DNA from: an uncultured Sphingomonadaceae bacterium
Lineage (GTDB): Bacteria > Pseudomonadota > Alphaproteobacteria > Sphingomonadales > Sphingomonadaceae
Length of the DNA stretch: 49,743 nucleotides
Assembly (NCBI GenBank): GCA_938050045.1
Contig: CALLJS010000026.1
Coordinates: forward strand, 1-49,743
Reading direction: 5' to 3'
Positions within the stretch are counted from its first letter, which is position 1. The number at the start of each line of letters is the position of its first letter. A program made the translations under genes and the position numbers. The notes below the pieces were generated by a model. That model saw nothing but the letters and a program-made list of their open reading frames with translations, was not told the DNA's origin and made no database searches. Of the stretch, positions 29,827-39,759 are shown in pieces.

Positions 29827-30285
29827 ATGACAGTGCCAGCAACAGCATTACCGTTTGGTAATAAACTTCCTTCTGCCGATGATAGACAGGTCGCCAATCA
29901 GTTGCGCCGTATTTTAGCTGCACAAACCAATGGAGAAGCGACTCTAAAAATTCCAGACCCTGAAACAAAAAGACCGGTAGAAATCACACTTACGCCTCAG
30001 ATGTCAGATATTTTTCTACAACTGCTTCGCCACATTGGCAGTGGTAATGCTGTTACTCTTGTCCCTACTCATGAAATGCTTACCACACAGCAAGCAGCAG
30101 ATCTTTTAAACGTGTCCAGACCATATTTTATAAAACTACTTGATAGCGAAAATATAAACCATACTATGGTTGGACGCCACAGACGTGTCAAAGCAGAAGA
30201 TGTATTTGCCTATAAGGCGACAAGAGAAAAACAACGGTCAAATGCCCTTGATGAACTACTTGCCAGTGACTCCGATTTATACTGA
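29827..30285 (+). CDS. HTH excisionase-type antitoxin
   Basis: A 152-aa protein whose C-terminal part is an excisionase/MerR-like helix-turn-helix: LTTQQAADLLNVSRPYFIKL, then MVGRHRRVKAEDVFAYKA. Its N-terminal half is a mixed alpha/beta region with LTPQMSDIFLQLLRHI. It is followed 12 bases later by a PIN-domain gene. This HTH plus PIN arrangement is a known VapBC-like type II toxin-antitoxin layout, so the protein is probably the neutralising DNA-binding antitoxin that represses its own promoter. ATG 29827 (GGAG 8 bases upstream) is preferred to ATG 29800. Confidence 0.78.
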   Translation: MTVPATALPFGNKLPSADDRQVANQLRRILAAQTNGEATLKIPDPETKRPVEITLTPQMSDIFLQLLRHIGSGNAVTLVPTHEMLTTQQAADLLNVSRPYFIKLLDSENINHTMVGRHRRVKAEDVFAYKATREKQRSNALDELLASDSDLY

Positions 30286-30297
30286 TACAAACCCCTT

Positions 30298-30882
30298 ATG
30301 TTTGCTAATCGATATACTGCTCTAATAGACGCCTGCTCTCTAGTAAGTGCTCCAAAGCGCGACTTATTATTGACTCTTGCGGAAGCAGAGTTCTTTAGAG
30401 TGCGTTGGTCTGAAAAAATATTAGAAGAAACAAATGCGGCGCTCATAAAAATATTTAATCAACGTAAAGAGCCAGATTCTATATTACGGTCAGCAAAGTC
30501 TATACAGGCCATGAAAACGGCTTTTCCAGAGGCTTTAGTTGAATTAAACGGGAAGCCATTTGTTACAAGGTTACCCGATAAAAATGATGAGCATATCATT
30601 ATGAGTGCCATTCAAACGCAAGCTCAATCAATAGTCACCGAAAATATCAAAGATTTTCCTTCGGACATATTAAGTGAGTTTAATATGGAAGCCAGAACGG
30701 CAGATGACTTTATTGCAGACACAATTGCCTTAGATGTAGGCAAAGCAGTAGCGAAAATTAAAATATTACGCTCTAGATTGCAAAAGCCAGAGATGACTCC
30801 AGAAAAATATATATTGTCCCTAGAAAGCCATGGCTTATTAGAGACAGTATCAATATTATCGGATCACATAGAGTCCCTATAA
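30298..30882 (+). CDS. PIN-domain toxin (VapC-like ribonuclease)
   Basis: A 194-aa protein with PIN-domain landmarks. The first acidic residue lies in TALIDACSLVS (about 10), then WSEKILEETNAAL (about 40-52), LPDKNDEHIIMSAIQTQAQ (about 91-109) and SIVTENIKDFP (about 110-120). PIN toxins cut RNA using these metal-binding acids. It lies 12 bases after its likely HTH antitoxin. It is longer than classic VapC (about 130-140 aa), with an extra helical C-terminus of about 65 residues. It ends 2 bases before the convergent maeB stop. The nuclease target is unknown. Confidence 0.8.
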   Translation: MFANRYTALIDACSLVSAPKRDLLLTLAEAEFFRVRWSEKILEETNAALIKIFNQRKEPDSILRSAKSIQAMKTAFPEALVELNGKPFVTRLPDKNDEHIIMSAIQTQAQSIVTENIKDFPSDILSEFNMEARTADDFIADTIALDVGKAVAKIKILRSRLQKPEMTPEKYILSLESHGLLETVSILSDHIESL

Positions 30883-30884
30883 AA

Positions 30885-33149
30885 TTAATCAGTGATGCCC
30901 GCTGCGGCCAGTACTGCAAGCGACACCAGCTCCGATGCGCTAGAGGCCATAGTCGCAACTTGCACGGGTTTTTCTATGCCAATGAGCATCGGCCCAATGG
31001 TGCGGTCTCCGCCCAATTCGCGTAAAAGTTTGGCCGATAAATTGGCCGATTGCAGCCCAGGCATAATCAGCACATTGGCGGGCCCAGAGAGGCGCGAGAA
31101 TGGATAATTTTTCATAACCTTTGGATTAAGCGCGGTATCGGGTGCCATTTCGCCTTCATATTCAAAATCAACAGCGCGCGCATCCAATAATGTCACCGCT
31201 TCACGCAAATTTTCAAGCCATTGGCCCGCTGGATTACCAAAATTGGAATAGGATAAAAATGCTACGCGCGGTACATGCCCCATACGGCGTGCAACCGCCG
31301 CTGTCTGCTCTGCAAAATCCGCCAATTCAGCGGCGCTGGGCCGCTCATTCACGGTAGTATCAGCAATAAAAACGGTGTGGCTCTTGCCCACCATAACATG
31401 CACACCAAAGGCGGTTTTACCCTCTGCAGGATCAAGCACACGGCGCAGCTCGCGCATGGATTGGGCAAAGGTGCGCGTGACACCAGTAATCATAGCATCC
31501 GCCTGCCCCATTTTCAGCATCGCCGCGCCAAAAATATTACGATCGCGGTTTACCATGCGTTTAATATCGCGCATTAAATACCCTCGGCGTTGCAAACGTT
31601 TATAGAGCATTTCGACCATATCGTCGATTAACGGGCTGCTCACACTATTATGGATTTCAAAACAAGTGGGATCTTCAACGCCCAATATTTTTAGCTGTTC
31701 GATGACTTTTTGATCGCGGCCAACCAATACAGGCGTGCCATAGCCATCATCGCGAAATTGAATAGCGGCCCGCAATACGACTTCTTCTTCAGCTTCGGCA
31801 AAAATAACGCGCTTTGGATTAGCACGGGCATTTTCAGACACTTGAGTCAGCACCGAAGTCGTTGGGTTAAAGCGGCTGTTTAATTTGGTGCGATACGCAT
31901 CCATATCTTCGATAGGTTTTTGCGCAACGCCGCTGTCCATTGCGGCCTGCGCCACAGCAGAAGAGACAATCGATATGAGACGCGGATCAAAAGGCGATGG
32001 AATGATATAATCTTTACCAAAGCTATGATTGATGCCGCCATAAGCCGCTGCCACTTCTTCGGGCACGCGCTCGCGGGCGAGTTGGGCAATAGCATTAGCC
32101 GCAGCAATTTTCATCTCCTCATTAATCGTGGTCGCCCGCACATCCAAAGCACCGCGAAAAATGAATGGGAAACAAAGCACATTATTGACTTGGTTTGGAA
32201 AATCGCTGCGCCCAGTGGCGATAATAGCATCTGGCCTTGCTTCGCGCGCCAATGGTGGCAAGATTTCAGGATTGGGATTAGCCATTGCAAAGATTATCGG
32301 GTCTTTGGCCATATCGCGCACCATATCTTGAGAGAGAGCATCGGCTGCTGATAGCCCCAAAAATACATCCGCGCCTTTAATCGCTTCGGCCAAAGTGCGC
32401 GTTTCGGTAGGTACAGCATGGGCTGATTTCCATTGATCCATACCCTCGCTGCGGCCTTGATATATTGTTCCCTTGCGATCGCACATAATCACATTTTGAT
32501 GCGGAACGCCCATAGCTTTGATAAGCTCGGTACAGGCAATAGCCGCAGCGCCAGCGCCATTACACACCATTTTCAAATCTTTCAGCGATTTACCCGAAAG
32601 CTCGCAAGCATTGATAAGTCCAGCAGCCGCAATTATCGCCGTTCCATGTTGGTCATCATGAAACACAGGGATGTTCATTTTTTCGCGCAATGTTTGCTCG
32701 ATAATGAAACAATCAGGCGCGGCAATATCTTCTAGGTTAATTCCGCCAAATGTCGGCTCTAATAATTCAACGGCTTCTATAAAGCGTTTATTATCCGATG
32801 TATCCACCTCGATATCGATCGAATCTACATCGGCAAAGCGTTTGAACAATACCGCCTTACCTTCCATCACAGGTTTAGACGCCAAAGCTCCCAAATTACC
32901 CATCCCCAAAATTGCGCTGCCGTTTGAAATAACCGCAACCAGATTGCCTTTGGCAGTATAATCATAAGCCGACGCAGGATCATCCGCTATTGCTTGCACA
33001 GGGACCGCGACGCCGGGCGAATAAGCTAGGCTCAGATCGCGCTGCGTTGCCATAGGTTTTGTCGCAATGATTTCAATTTTACCAGGGCGACCAGAGGCAT
33101 GAAATGACAGGGCTTCTTCGTCCGTAAATACTATATCTGAATCGCTCAT
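30885..33149 (-). CDS. maeB: NADP-dependent malic enzyme with phosphotransacetylase-like domain
   Basis: A 754-aa cytoplasmic enzyme converting malate to pyruvate plus CO2 with NADP+ reduction. The N-terminal malic domain (about 1-430) has DLSLAYSPGVAVPVQAIADD, VFHDDQHGTAIIAAAGLINA and MVCNGAGAAAIACTELI (Rossmann loop). The C-terminal PTA_PTB domain (about 435-754) is a regulatory phosphotransacetylase-like module, normal for MaeB-type enzymes. Length is typical (about 750-770). It is transcribed alone, divergent from mutS. Confidence 0.95.
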   Translation of the reverse strand: MSDSDIVFTDEEALSFHASGRPGKIEIIATKPMATQRDLSLAYSPGVAVPVQAIADDPASAYDYTAKGNLVAVISNGSAILGMGNLGALASKPVMEGKAVLFKRFADVDSIDIEVDTSDNKRFIEAVELLEPTFGGINLEDIAAPDCFIIEQTLREKMNIPVFHDDQHGTAIIAAAGLINACELSGKSLKDLKMVCNGAGAAAIACTELIKAMGVPHQNVIMCDRKGTIYQGRSEGMDQWKSAHAVPTETRTLAEAIKGADVFLGLSAADALSQDMVRDMAKDPIIFAMANPNPEILPPLAREARPDAIIATGRSDFPNQVNNVLCFPFIFRGALDVRATTINEEMKIAAANAIAQLARERVPEEVAAAYGGINHSFGKDYIIPSPFDPRLISIVSSAVAQAAMDSGVAQKPIEDMDAYRTKLNSRFNPTTSVLTQVSENARANPKRVIFAEAEEEVVLRAAIQFRDDGYGTPVLVGRDQKVIEQLKILGVEDPTCFEIHNSVSSPLIDDMVEMLYKRLQRRGYLMRDIKRMVNRDRNIFGAAMLKMGQADAMITGVTRTFAQSMRELRRVLDPAEGKTAFGVHVMVGKSHTVFIADTTVNERPSAAELADFAEQTAAVARRMGHVPRVAFLSYSNFGNPAGQWLENLREAVTLLDARAVDFEYEGEMAPDTALNPKVMKNYPFSRLSGPANVLIMPGLQSANLSAKLLRELGGDRTIGPMLIGIEKPVQVATMASSASELVSLAVLAAAGITD

Positions 33150-33372
33150 AATACACCTTTATTGATAGTTATATATATTGGGAGAGAAAAATATTGCCCA
33201 TCGCGCATGCAATATAATTTCAATCTGATTATGGTTTCCTAGCCCCTGTAACCGATGAGAGCAAGAGTAGTGATAGCGAAACTCAAATATGTAAAATACC
33301 ATATTTCAGTATAAAATATCATATTTCATTATTCTGTGGACAATATCTATCTAACCATTGGCAAGGGTGAAC

Positions 33373-36090
33373 ATGCTGGGCTATTATCTCTTTATGGCGG
33401 ATAATATAGACAGCAAAGCCAGCAATGAAGCTAGGATAGCAAAGGATAAAAAATCTGCTAAGCCAAAAGCTGTGGGCAAAAAAAAGGGCGGCCCAACGCC
33501 AATGATGGTGCAATATTTAGCATTAAAGGCCAAAGCTAAAGAGTGTTTATTATTCTATCGCATGGGGGACTTTTTCGAATTATTCTTTGAGGATGCAACG
33601 CTTGCTAGCCAGATATTAGACATTGCCTTGACATCGCGCGGTGACCATGATGGCGTCCCCATTCCGATGTGCGGTGTTCCCGTGCATAGCAGCAATGCCT
33701 ATTTAGCTAAATTGATAAAAAGCGGTCAAAGGGTCGCCATAGCCGAACAGGTCGAAACCCCTGCTGAGGCCAAAGAGCGCGGTGGATATAAGGCTTTGGT
33801 TGAGCGCGATATCATTCGCTATGTCACCGCTGGGACATTGACCGAAGATAGTTTGCTGGATGCTGCGCAAGAAAATATCCTGATGGCCATTGCGCCCATG
33901 AACGATGACATTGCTATTGCAGCCGCCGATATATCAACGGGACATTTTGAAACATTCACCTTATCACTCGATTCCATTGACGGTGAATTGGCGCGGCTCA
34001 ATCCAAGCGAAGCCATCTTACCTATGGGCCATAATTTGAATATGGATAGCATCAACAAAGGCCAATGCTCCATTATCGAGCGTCCCAAAAGTGAATTTGA
34101 TTCCCTTGAGGGTGAAGCGCGAATCAAAACCCATTATGATATTGCGACTTTGGGTGATTTTGGTGATTTTTCGCGTGCAGAATTTTCCGCAATAGCAGGA
34201 CTCATATCTTATTTGGATTATGTTGGTCGCGGTAATATGCCCTTTCTTAAACCGCCCATGCAGCGGCATATAAATGCCCATTTGCTGATTGATAAAGCCA
34301 CGCGCGAGAGCCTGGAAATTTCGGTGACGCAAAGCGGCGAAAAAAAGGGTAGCCTGCTGTATGATATTGACCGCACCGTCACAGGGATTGGAGCGCGGCA
34401 ATTAGCGCGCGATGTCGCGGCACCATTAATGGATATTGACGCTATTAACCAGCGGCTTGATTTGGTTGGCTGGTTTCATGATAGACCCTTGATACGCGAT
34501 AATGTGCGCGCAACGCTGCGCCAATTACCCGATATAGCTCGGGCTATTGGCCGCATTGTTGCTGGGCGCGGTAGCCCCAGAGATTTAGGACAATTACGCG
34601 ATGGATTAAACGGCGCGCGTAATTTAAGAGAAAATCTCGCCGAAATAACGGATAGGCCCAAATTATTGGATAGGCTGTTGCCCAAATTTGATGGCCATGG
34701 CGATATGGTCGATCTATTATCGCGCGCATTGGTTGATACACCCCCCACCGAAACAGCAAATGGCGGATATATTGCCCAAGGCTATGATGCAGCCTTAGAT
34801 GAGCTGCGCGAAACAGGCCGCAATGGCCGCAATGCTATCGCTCAATTAGAAGCTCAATACCGCGAAAAAACGGGCATCGCCAGCCTGAAGATAAAACATA
34901 ATGCCGTGCTGGGATATTTTATCGAAGTCCCCGCCAAACATGGGGATGTTTTAATGGCCAAAGATAGCGGCTTCACCCATCGGCAAACGATGGCGGGGGC
35001 CGTGCGCTTTAACGCGCTCGATCTGCACGAAGAAGCGATCAAAATTACCCAGGCTAGCAACCATGCGCGCATCGCCGAGGCAGCACATTTGGAAGATTTA
35101 ATCGCCTTTGCCTTTGACAGGCGCGATACAATTGCCCGTAGTGCCGATGCAATAGCGCGCTTGGACGTTGCGGCCTCTATGGCTGCGCGCGCCATAGAGG
35201 GACAATGGTGCCGCCCAAGCTTTGCCAATGCGCCCATGTTTCACGTGGAATCGGGCCGCCATCCTGTGGTTGAAAGCGCGCTTATCGCGGATAATGAACG
35301 GTTTATAGCCAATGATGCGGTGCTGGATAATGATAATCGATTATGGCTTATCTCTGGCCCTAATATGGGCGGTAAATCGACCTTTCTGCGGCAAAATGCA
35401 CTGATAATCATCTTGGCGCAAATGGGCGGATACGTCCCCGCAGCATCAGCGCAATTGGGAATAGTCGATCGATTATTCAGCCGCGTCGGGGCATCGGATA
35501 ATCTTGCCAAAGGCCAATCGACATTCATGGTCGAAATGGTCGAAACATCGGCCATATTAACCCAAGCCACGCAAAATAGCTTTGTCATCTTAGACGAGGT
35601 GGGACGCGGCACATCCACTTATGATGGGCTGGCATTGGCTTGGGCAGTGGTGGAATCGGTTCATGAAAACATCAAATGCCGCTGCCTGTTCGCAACCCAT
35701 TATCATGAATTAAACCGATTATCCGACAGCTTAGACGCGCTATCGCTGCACCATGTTCGCGCCAAAGACTATAAAGGCGATTTAATATTGCTGCACGAGC
35801 TATGCGGTGGTGCGGCAGACCGCAGCTATGGCCTCGCCGTAGCCAAATTAGCGGGCATGCCAAAACACACCTTATCGCGTGCAAAAATGATATTGGAGAA
35901 GCTTGAAAAAGGACGGCAAGACACGGGCGGTATAGCCGCAGGGCTGGGCGAGCTTCCTTTATTTGCAGCCGTAGCGCAAGCAGAAGAAACCGTCGATGAA
36001 TTGCGCAATTTTCTAAATGCTCTAGACGTGGATTCGCTAAGCCCGCGCGAAGCATTAGAAAAATTATATGATATAAAGCGATTATTATAG
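33373..36090 (+). CDS. mutS: DNA mismatch repair protein MutS
   Basis: A 905-aa mismatch-recognition ATPase. The mismatch-binding FxE motif lies in LLFYRMGDFFELFFEDA near residue 70. The clamp and lever domains follow, then the ATPase with GPNMGGKSTFLRQNAL (Walker A) and FVILDEVGRGTSTYDGLALA (Walker B). ATHYHELNRLSD lies near the C-terminus. A Lys-rich stretch (DKKSAKPKAVGKKKGG) precedes the core. Start choice is between ATG 33373 (AAGGGTGA upstream, chosen) and ATG 33394. A mutL partner is not in this window. Confidence 0.95.
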   Translation: MLGYYLFMADNIDSKASNEARIAKDKKSAKPKAVGKKKGGPTPMMVQYLALKAKAKECLLFYRMGDFFELFFEDATLASQILDIALTSRGDHDGVPIPMCGVPVHSSNAYLAKLIKSGQRVAIAEQVETPAEAKERGGYKALVERDIIRYVTAGTLTEDSLLDAAQENILMAIAPMNDDIAIAAADISTGHFETFTLSLDSIDGELARLNPSEAILPMGHNLNMDSINKGQCSIIERPKSEFDSLEGEARIKTHYDIATLGDFGDFSRAEFSAIAGLISYLDYVGRGNMPFLKPPMQRHINAHLLIDKATRESLEISVTQSGEKKGSLLYDIDRTVTGIGARQLARDVAAPLMDIDAINQRLDLVGWFHDRPLIRDNVRATLRQLPDIARAIGRIVAGRGSPRDLGQLRDGLNGARNLRENLAEITDRPKLLDRLLPKFDGHGDMVDLLSRALVDTPPTETANGGYIAQGYDAALDELRETGRNGRNAIAQLEAQYREKTGIASLKIKHNAVLGYFIEVPAKHGDVLMAKDSGFTHRQTMAGAVRFNALDLHEEAIKITQASNHARIAEAAHLEDLIAFAFDRRDTIARSADAIARLDVAASMAARAIEGQWCRPSFANAPMFHVESGRHPVVESALIADNERFIANDAVLDNDNRLWLISGPNMGGKSTFLRQNALIIILAQMGGYVPAASAQLGIVDRLFSRVGASDNLAKGQSTFMVEMVETSAILTQATQNSFVILDEVGRGTSTYDGLALAWAVVESVHENIKCRCLFATHYHELNRLSDSLDALSLHHVRAKDYKGDLILLHELCGGAADRSYGLAVAKLAGMPKHTLSRAKMILEKLEKGRQDTGGIAAGLGELPLFAAVAQAEETVDELRNFLNALDVDSLSPREALEKLYDIKRLL

Positions 36091-36202
36091 TTTCTAGCAA
36101 AATAAATATCCTTTTTGATAGACAATTAATGCACCGATAATGCTTGTCTTTGCGCATATTTGCCTTGCTATATTAACCCCAATTTGGCACGCTTTAATCC
36201 CT

Positions 36203-37102
36203 ATGAGCATGAATAATCTTGATCCATCTATATTGGCCAAGGCCGAAACTTTAACCGAGGCCCTTCCCTATTTGCAGCGTTATGCTGGCACAACATTTGT
36301 TGTGAAATATGGCGGTCATGCGATGGGCGATTCAGCCTTAGCGCAGCAATTTGCCGAAGATGTTGTCCTTCTCAAAGCGGTTGGTATAAACCCAATTGTC
36401 GTTCATGGCGGCGGGCCGCAAATTGGCGCGATGCTGGATCGGGTGGGTGTAAAAAGCGAATTTATCGATGGGCTGCGCGTTACCACCAAAGAAACAGCCG
36501 AAATCGCTGAAATGGTCTTATCGGGTGCTATCAATAAAGAATTGGTTAGCTGGATTAGCAAAGCTGGCGGCAAAGCGATCGGCATTTCTGGTAAAGATGG
36601 TAATTTTGTCCGCGCCCATAAATTGCGCCGTACCAAAAAAGACGAAGATAGCAATATTGAGCGGATTATAGATTTAGGCTTTGTCGGTGAGCCGCACAGC
36701 GTAGATCGGCATATTATCGATAGCATCAGCAGCGATGGCATGATCCCTGTCATCGCGCCCATTGCCATAGGCGATGATGGCAACACCTATAATATTAATG
36801 CCGATACAATGGCAGGCGCAATAGCCGCCGCATTAAATGCAGCGCGTTTATTTTTGCTCACCGATGTTGCGGGCGTATTGGATAAATCTGATACTCTCAT
36901 CACCGATTTAAGCTTGAAAGATGTAGAGAAATTGCTAGGCGACGGCACCATCTATGGCGGCATGATTCCAAAGCTGGAGACCTGCACCCATGCCATAGAA
37001 AAGGGTGTCGACGCAGCCGTTATATTGGATGGCCGCGTTCCCCATGCAATGCTGATTGAAATATTCACGCGCAGCGGTGCTGGCACATTAATCCGCCGAT
37101 AG
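36203..37102 (+). CDS. argB: acetylglutamate kinase
   Basis: A 299-aa amino-acid kinase for the second step of arginine synthesis, phosphorylating N-acetylglutamate. Motifs: [13 protein letters not shown] (ATP-binding lysine), [17 protein letters not shown] (substrate loop), [18 protein letters not shown], and [11 protein letters not shown]. The family-specific opening [18 protein letters not shown] supports ATG 36203 rather than an upstream in-frame extension with hydrophobic, unconserved sequence. It is probably arginine-feedback controlled, as are most hexameric ArgB enzymes with this N-terminal helix. Confidence 0.96.
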   Translation: MSMNNLDPSILAKAETLTEALPYLQRYAGTTFVVKYGGHAMGDSALAQQFAEDVVLLKAVGINPIVVHGGGPQIGAMLDRVGVKSEFIDGLRVTTKETAEIAEMVLSGAINKELVSWISKAGGKAIGISGKDGNFVRAHKLRRTKKDEDSNIERIIDLGFVGEPHSVDRHIIDSISSDGMIPVIAPIAIGDDGNTYNINADTMAGAIAAALNAARLFLLTDVAGVLDKSDTLITDLSLKDVEKLLGDGTIYGGMIPKLETCTHAIEKGVDAAVILDGRVPHAMLIEIFTRSGAGTLIRR

Positions 37103-37218
37103 AGTATTTAATAGGCTTTAGTTTTCTATTTATCGAAAATATTGGATTAACTGTTTTATAGTGTTGATACAGTTGGCATAGTGATATATTGCCCCCTATA
37201 AATCATATGGAGAATATC

Positions 37219-37509
37219 ATGTTAGTCGCCCTCATACAGATAATATCATTATTGGCTAATGTCTTTGTTACGATAGTCATTGTGTCCTTCGTCATGGGTC
37301 TATTAATCTCCTTCAATGTCATCAGCCTCTCCAACCAATATGTGGATGCGATTTATAAATCCGTCAATGCGCTTATCGATCCATTAACGCGCCCGATCCG
37401 CAAATTTATGCCCGATACGGGGATGATTGATTTTTCACCCATGGTGCTGATTATCGGCTTGCAAATCTTGCTCATAATATTGAGTAATTTAGAAGTATCG
37501 ATGCGATAA
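37219..37509 (+). CDS. YggT-family membrane protein
   Basis: A 96-aa protein with two transmembrane helices flanking the YggT motif ([23 protein letters not shown]). ATG 37219 has a GGAG box 6 bases before it; the upstream ATGs lack one. YggT proteins are membrane proteins of unclear function, linked in some bacteria to cell shape, division or osmotic tolerance. FolD starts 4 bases later, so the two are likely co-transcribed. Confidence 0.88.
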   Translation: MLVALIQIISLLANVFVTIVIVSFVMGLLISFNVISLSNQYVDAIYKSVNALIDPLTRPIRKFMPDTGMIDFSPMVLIIGLQILLIILSNLEVSMR

Positions 37510-37513
37510 TAAT

Positions 37514-38425
37514 ATGAATGCCCCGTCAACACCATCTTCTGCGCATATAATCGATGGCAAAGCCTTTGCCCTAAAATTGCGCGAGGACATCGCCGCTAAG
37601 GTTGCCGATTTTGTCAAACTATCGGGCCGAAAGCCAGGTTTAGCCGTGATTTTGGTCGGCGATGATCCCGCCAGTAAAGTCTATGTCGGCTCAAAAGGCA
37701 AGGCCACTATCGCCGCTGGGATGAACAGTTTTGAGCATTTTTTACCCGCTGATGTAGCCCAAGCAGATTTAATCGCGCTGATCAAAAAATTAAATGATGA
37801 TGATGCGATCGATGGAATATTGGTGCAATTACCCTTGCCCGCTGGTTTGAACCAACAAGAAATTATCGCAGCATTAGACCCCGATAAAGATGTCGATGGT
37901 CTGCATATTATCAATGCAGGGCGTTTGGTTTCGGGCCAAAAAGCGATGGTCCCCTGCACCCCGCTGGGCTGTCAAATATTGCTCAAAGATTATTTGGGTG
38001 ATTTATCGGGCCTCAATGCCGTGATTTTGGGCCGCAGCATATTGGTGGGCAAACCGATGGCGCAATTACTGCTCAATGAGAATTGCACCGTCACTATGGC
38101 GCATAGCCGCACCAAAGATTTACCCGATGTTGTGCGCGCCGCCGATATAGTTGTCGCCGCCGTTGGTCGGCCCGAAATGGTCAAGGCGGATTGGCTCAAG
38201 ACTAGAGCAGTCGTCATTGATGTCGGTATCAACCGGCTTGCGCCTGTGGGCGATGCAAAAGGCAGATTAGTCGGCGATGTCGATACCCAAAATGCCGTGG
38301 CGCAAGTTAAGGCCATTACCCCCGTGCCAGGCGGCGTTGGCCCTATGACCATTGCCTGCCTGCTGCGCAATACATTGCTCGCCGCGCATCGCCGTAACAA
38401 TATGGATGATCCAGAGGGGCTTTAA
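37514..38425 (+). CDS. folD: methylenetetrahydrofolate dehydrogenase/cyclohydrolase FolD
   Basis: A 303-aa bifunctional cytoplasmic enzyme interconverting 5,10-methylene-, methenyl- and 10-formyl-tetrahydrofolate with NADP. Diagnostic motifs: [15 protein letters not shown] (with the catalytic lysine), [44 protein letters not shown] (NADP loop) and [15 protein letters not shown]. Length is slightly above the usual 285-300. It is part of a run of closely spaced genes with YggT upstream and a lipoprotein 1 base downstream. Confidence 0.97.
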   Translation: MNAPSTPSSAHIIDGKAFALKLREDIAAKVADFVKLSGRKPGLAVILVGDDPASKVYVGSKGKATIAAGMNSFEHFLPADVAQADLIALIKKLNDDDAIDGILVQLPLPAGLNQQEIIAALDPDKDVDGLHIINAGRLVSGQKAMVPCTPLGCQILLKDYLGDLSGLNAVILGRSILVGKPMAQLLLNENCTVTMAHSRTKDLPDVVRAADIVVAAVGRPEMVKADWLKTRAVVIDVGINRLAPVGDAKGRLVGDVDTQNAVAQVKAITPVPGGVGPMTIACLLRNTLLAAHRRNNMDDPEGL

Positions 38426-38426
38426 A

Positions 38427-39095
38427 ATGCACAAGAGTCTTACCGCATGCTTGTTGCTCCCTCTTTCATTATCGGCTTGTAAAACTCAGCAAAAGCAGCA
38501 GCCCATTGTTTCAACTATAGAATCCTCTGGTATCCTTGCTGCCGATATTTCGCAAAATCATATGGCGCAGGAAAAAGACGCCTATAGCGCGCTTTTGGCA
38601 ACCGCCGCCAATGATGCAATTTTATTCCTGCCCGAACCATCAAAGGCCAAGCCATGGCTAAAGACGCAAAGCCCGCTTATCAATACGTCATGGCAGCCGC
38701 ATAAAATTTATCTCTCTTGTGGTGGCAAAAGCGGTGTCGTAACGGGTGCTATTAAATGGAGGGATATTGACGGATATTACACCACGGTCTGGCATTATTT
38801 TCCAAAAGCCAGTGGCGGCAGTGAATGGCGATGGTTATTGTCCCATGGTGATAGGGTGGAACATGCTCTCAAAAAGGTAAAATCTGTACAAATACAAACC
38901 GCAAGCTGCGAATATGAACCACCCGCAACCATCATTACCCCTGATGTTGGAGTACAAATGAAACAAGGCCTATCGCGCGACCAATCACTAAGCTGGACGT
39001 GGCAATATTTTCCAGATAAATCGCATATCTTGGTGGTCAAATTATGGGATGGTGAAAAAAGCATCGCCGTCTTAACCGATACTATAGCAGGATAA
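38427..39095 (+). CDS. putative lipoprotein of unknown function
   Basis: A 222-aa protein starting one base after the folD stop, with GAGGGG ahead of ATG 38427. The N-terminus MHKSLTACLLLPLSLSAC is a lipoprotein signal peptide with lipobox LSAC (Cys18). The body has Trp-rich strands (GAIKWRDIDGYYTTVWHYFP; ASGGSEWRWLLSHGDRVEHAL) and no catalytic motif I recognise. Placement between folD and MarC suggests only operon membership. Confidence 0.75.
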   Translation: MHKSLTACLLLPLSLSACKTQQKQQPIVSTIESSGILAADISQNHMAQEKDAYSALLATAANDAILFLPEPSKAKPWLKTQSPLINTSWQPHKIYLSCGGKSGVVTGAIKWRDIDGYYTTVWHYFPKASGGSEWRWLLSHGDRVEHALKKVKSVQIQTASCEYEPPATIITPDVGVQMKQGLSRDQSLSWTWQYFPDKSHILVVKLWDGEKSIAVLTDTIAG

Positions 39096-39105
39096 TAACA
39101 ACTAT

Positions 39106-39738
39106 ATGTCAGAATTATTCATATCCGCATTTATCACATTTTTCGTGGCTATTGACCCGCCCGGTTGTGCCGCCATTTATGCCAGCCTGACACAAGGGGC
39201 GAGCGTAGCGCAACGCCGTAGCATGGCGATACGCGCTATATTGGCAGCAGCAGCTATCTTGTTAATTTTCGGATTTTTTGGTGAAGCCTTATTGGGGGCA
39301 ATGGGCGTATCATTGGCCAGTTTTCGTATAGCGGGCGGTATCATGCTGTTCATCATCGCGCTGGAAATGGTGTTTGAAAAACGCACCCAACGCCGCGAAG
39401 ATCGCGCCCAAGAAATTATCGATACGCCCGAAGTCGAGGATGTCTCCATCTTTCCCATGGCTATCCCGATGATCGCAGGGCCTGGATCTATCGCGGCCCT
39501 CATGCTATTCATTGGCCGCAGCGAGACATGGGATGATAAATTCATCGTGCTTGGCGCGGTGGCCGCCATTTTAGTAATCATGCTGATTTCGCTCTTATCG
39601 GCAAGCTGGATCATCAAATTATTAGGGCCAAAGGTCGAAACCGTTTTAACCCGCGTATTGGGTGTTATCTTGGCCGCCCTCGCCATTCAATTTGTGGTTG
39701 ATGGCATACAGCAAAGCTTTGGCATCACGGTTGGTTAA
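39106..39738 (+). CDS. MarC-family integral membrane protein
   Basis: A 210-aa protein with about six transmembrane helices and the MarC signature: FFVAIDPPGCAAIYASLT near the start, ASFRIAGGIMLFIIALEMVFEK, and FPMAIPMIAGPGSIAALMLFIG in the middle. The family (formerly linked to multiple antibiotic resistance) has no settled function. It starts 10 bases after the lipoprotein gene and ends the folD run, convergent with the photolyase-like gene. Confidence 0.92.
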   Translation: MSELFISAFITFFVAIDPPGCAAIYASLTQGASVAQRRSMAIRAILAAAAILLIFGFFGEALLGAMGVSLASFRIAGGIMLFIIALEMVFEKRTQRREDRAQEIIDTPEVEDVSIFPMAIPMIAGPGSIAALMLFIGRSETWDDKFIVLGAVAAILVIMLISLLSASWIIKLLGPKVETVLTRVLGVILAALAIQFVVDGIQQSFGITVG

Positions 39739-39759
39739 TATAGAGCTGATAGGTCTTTA

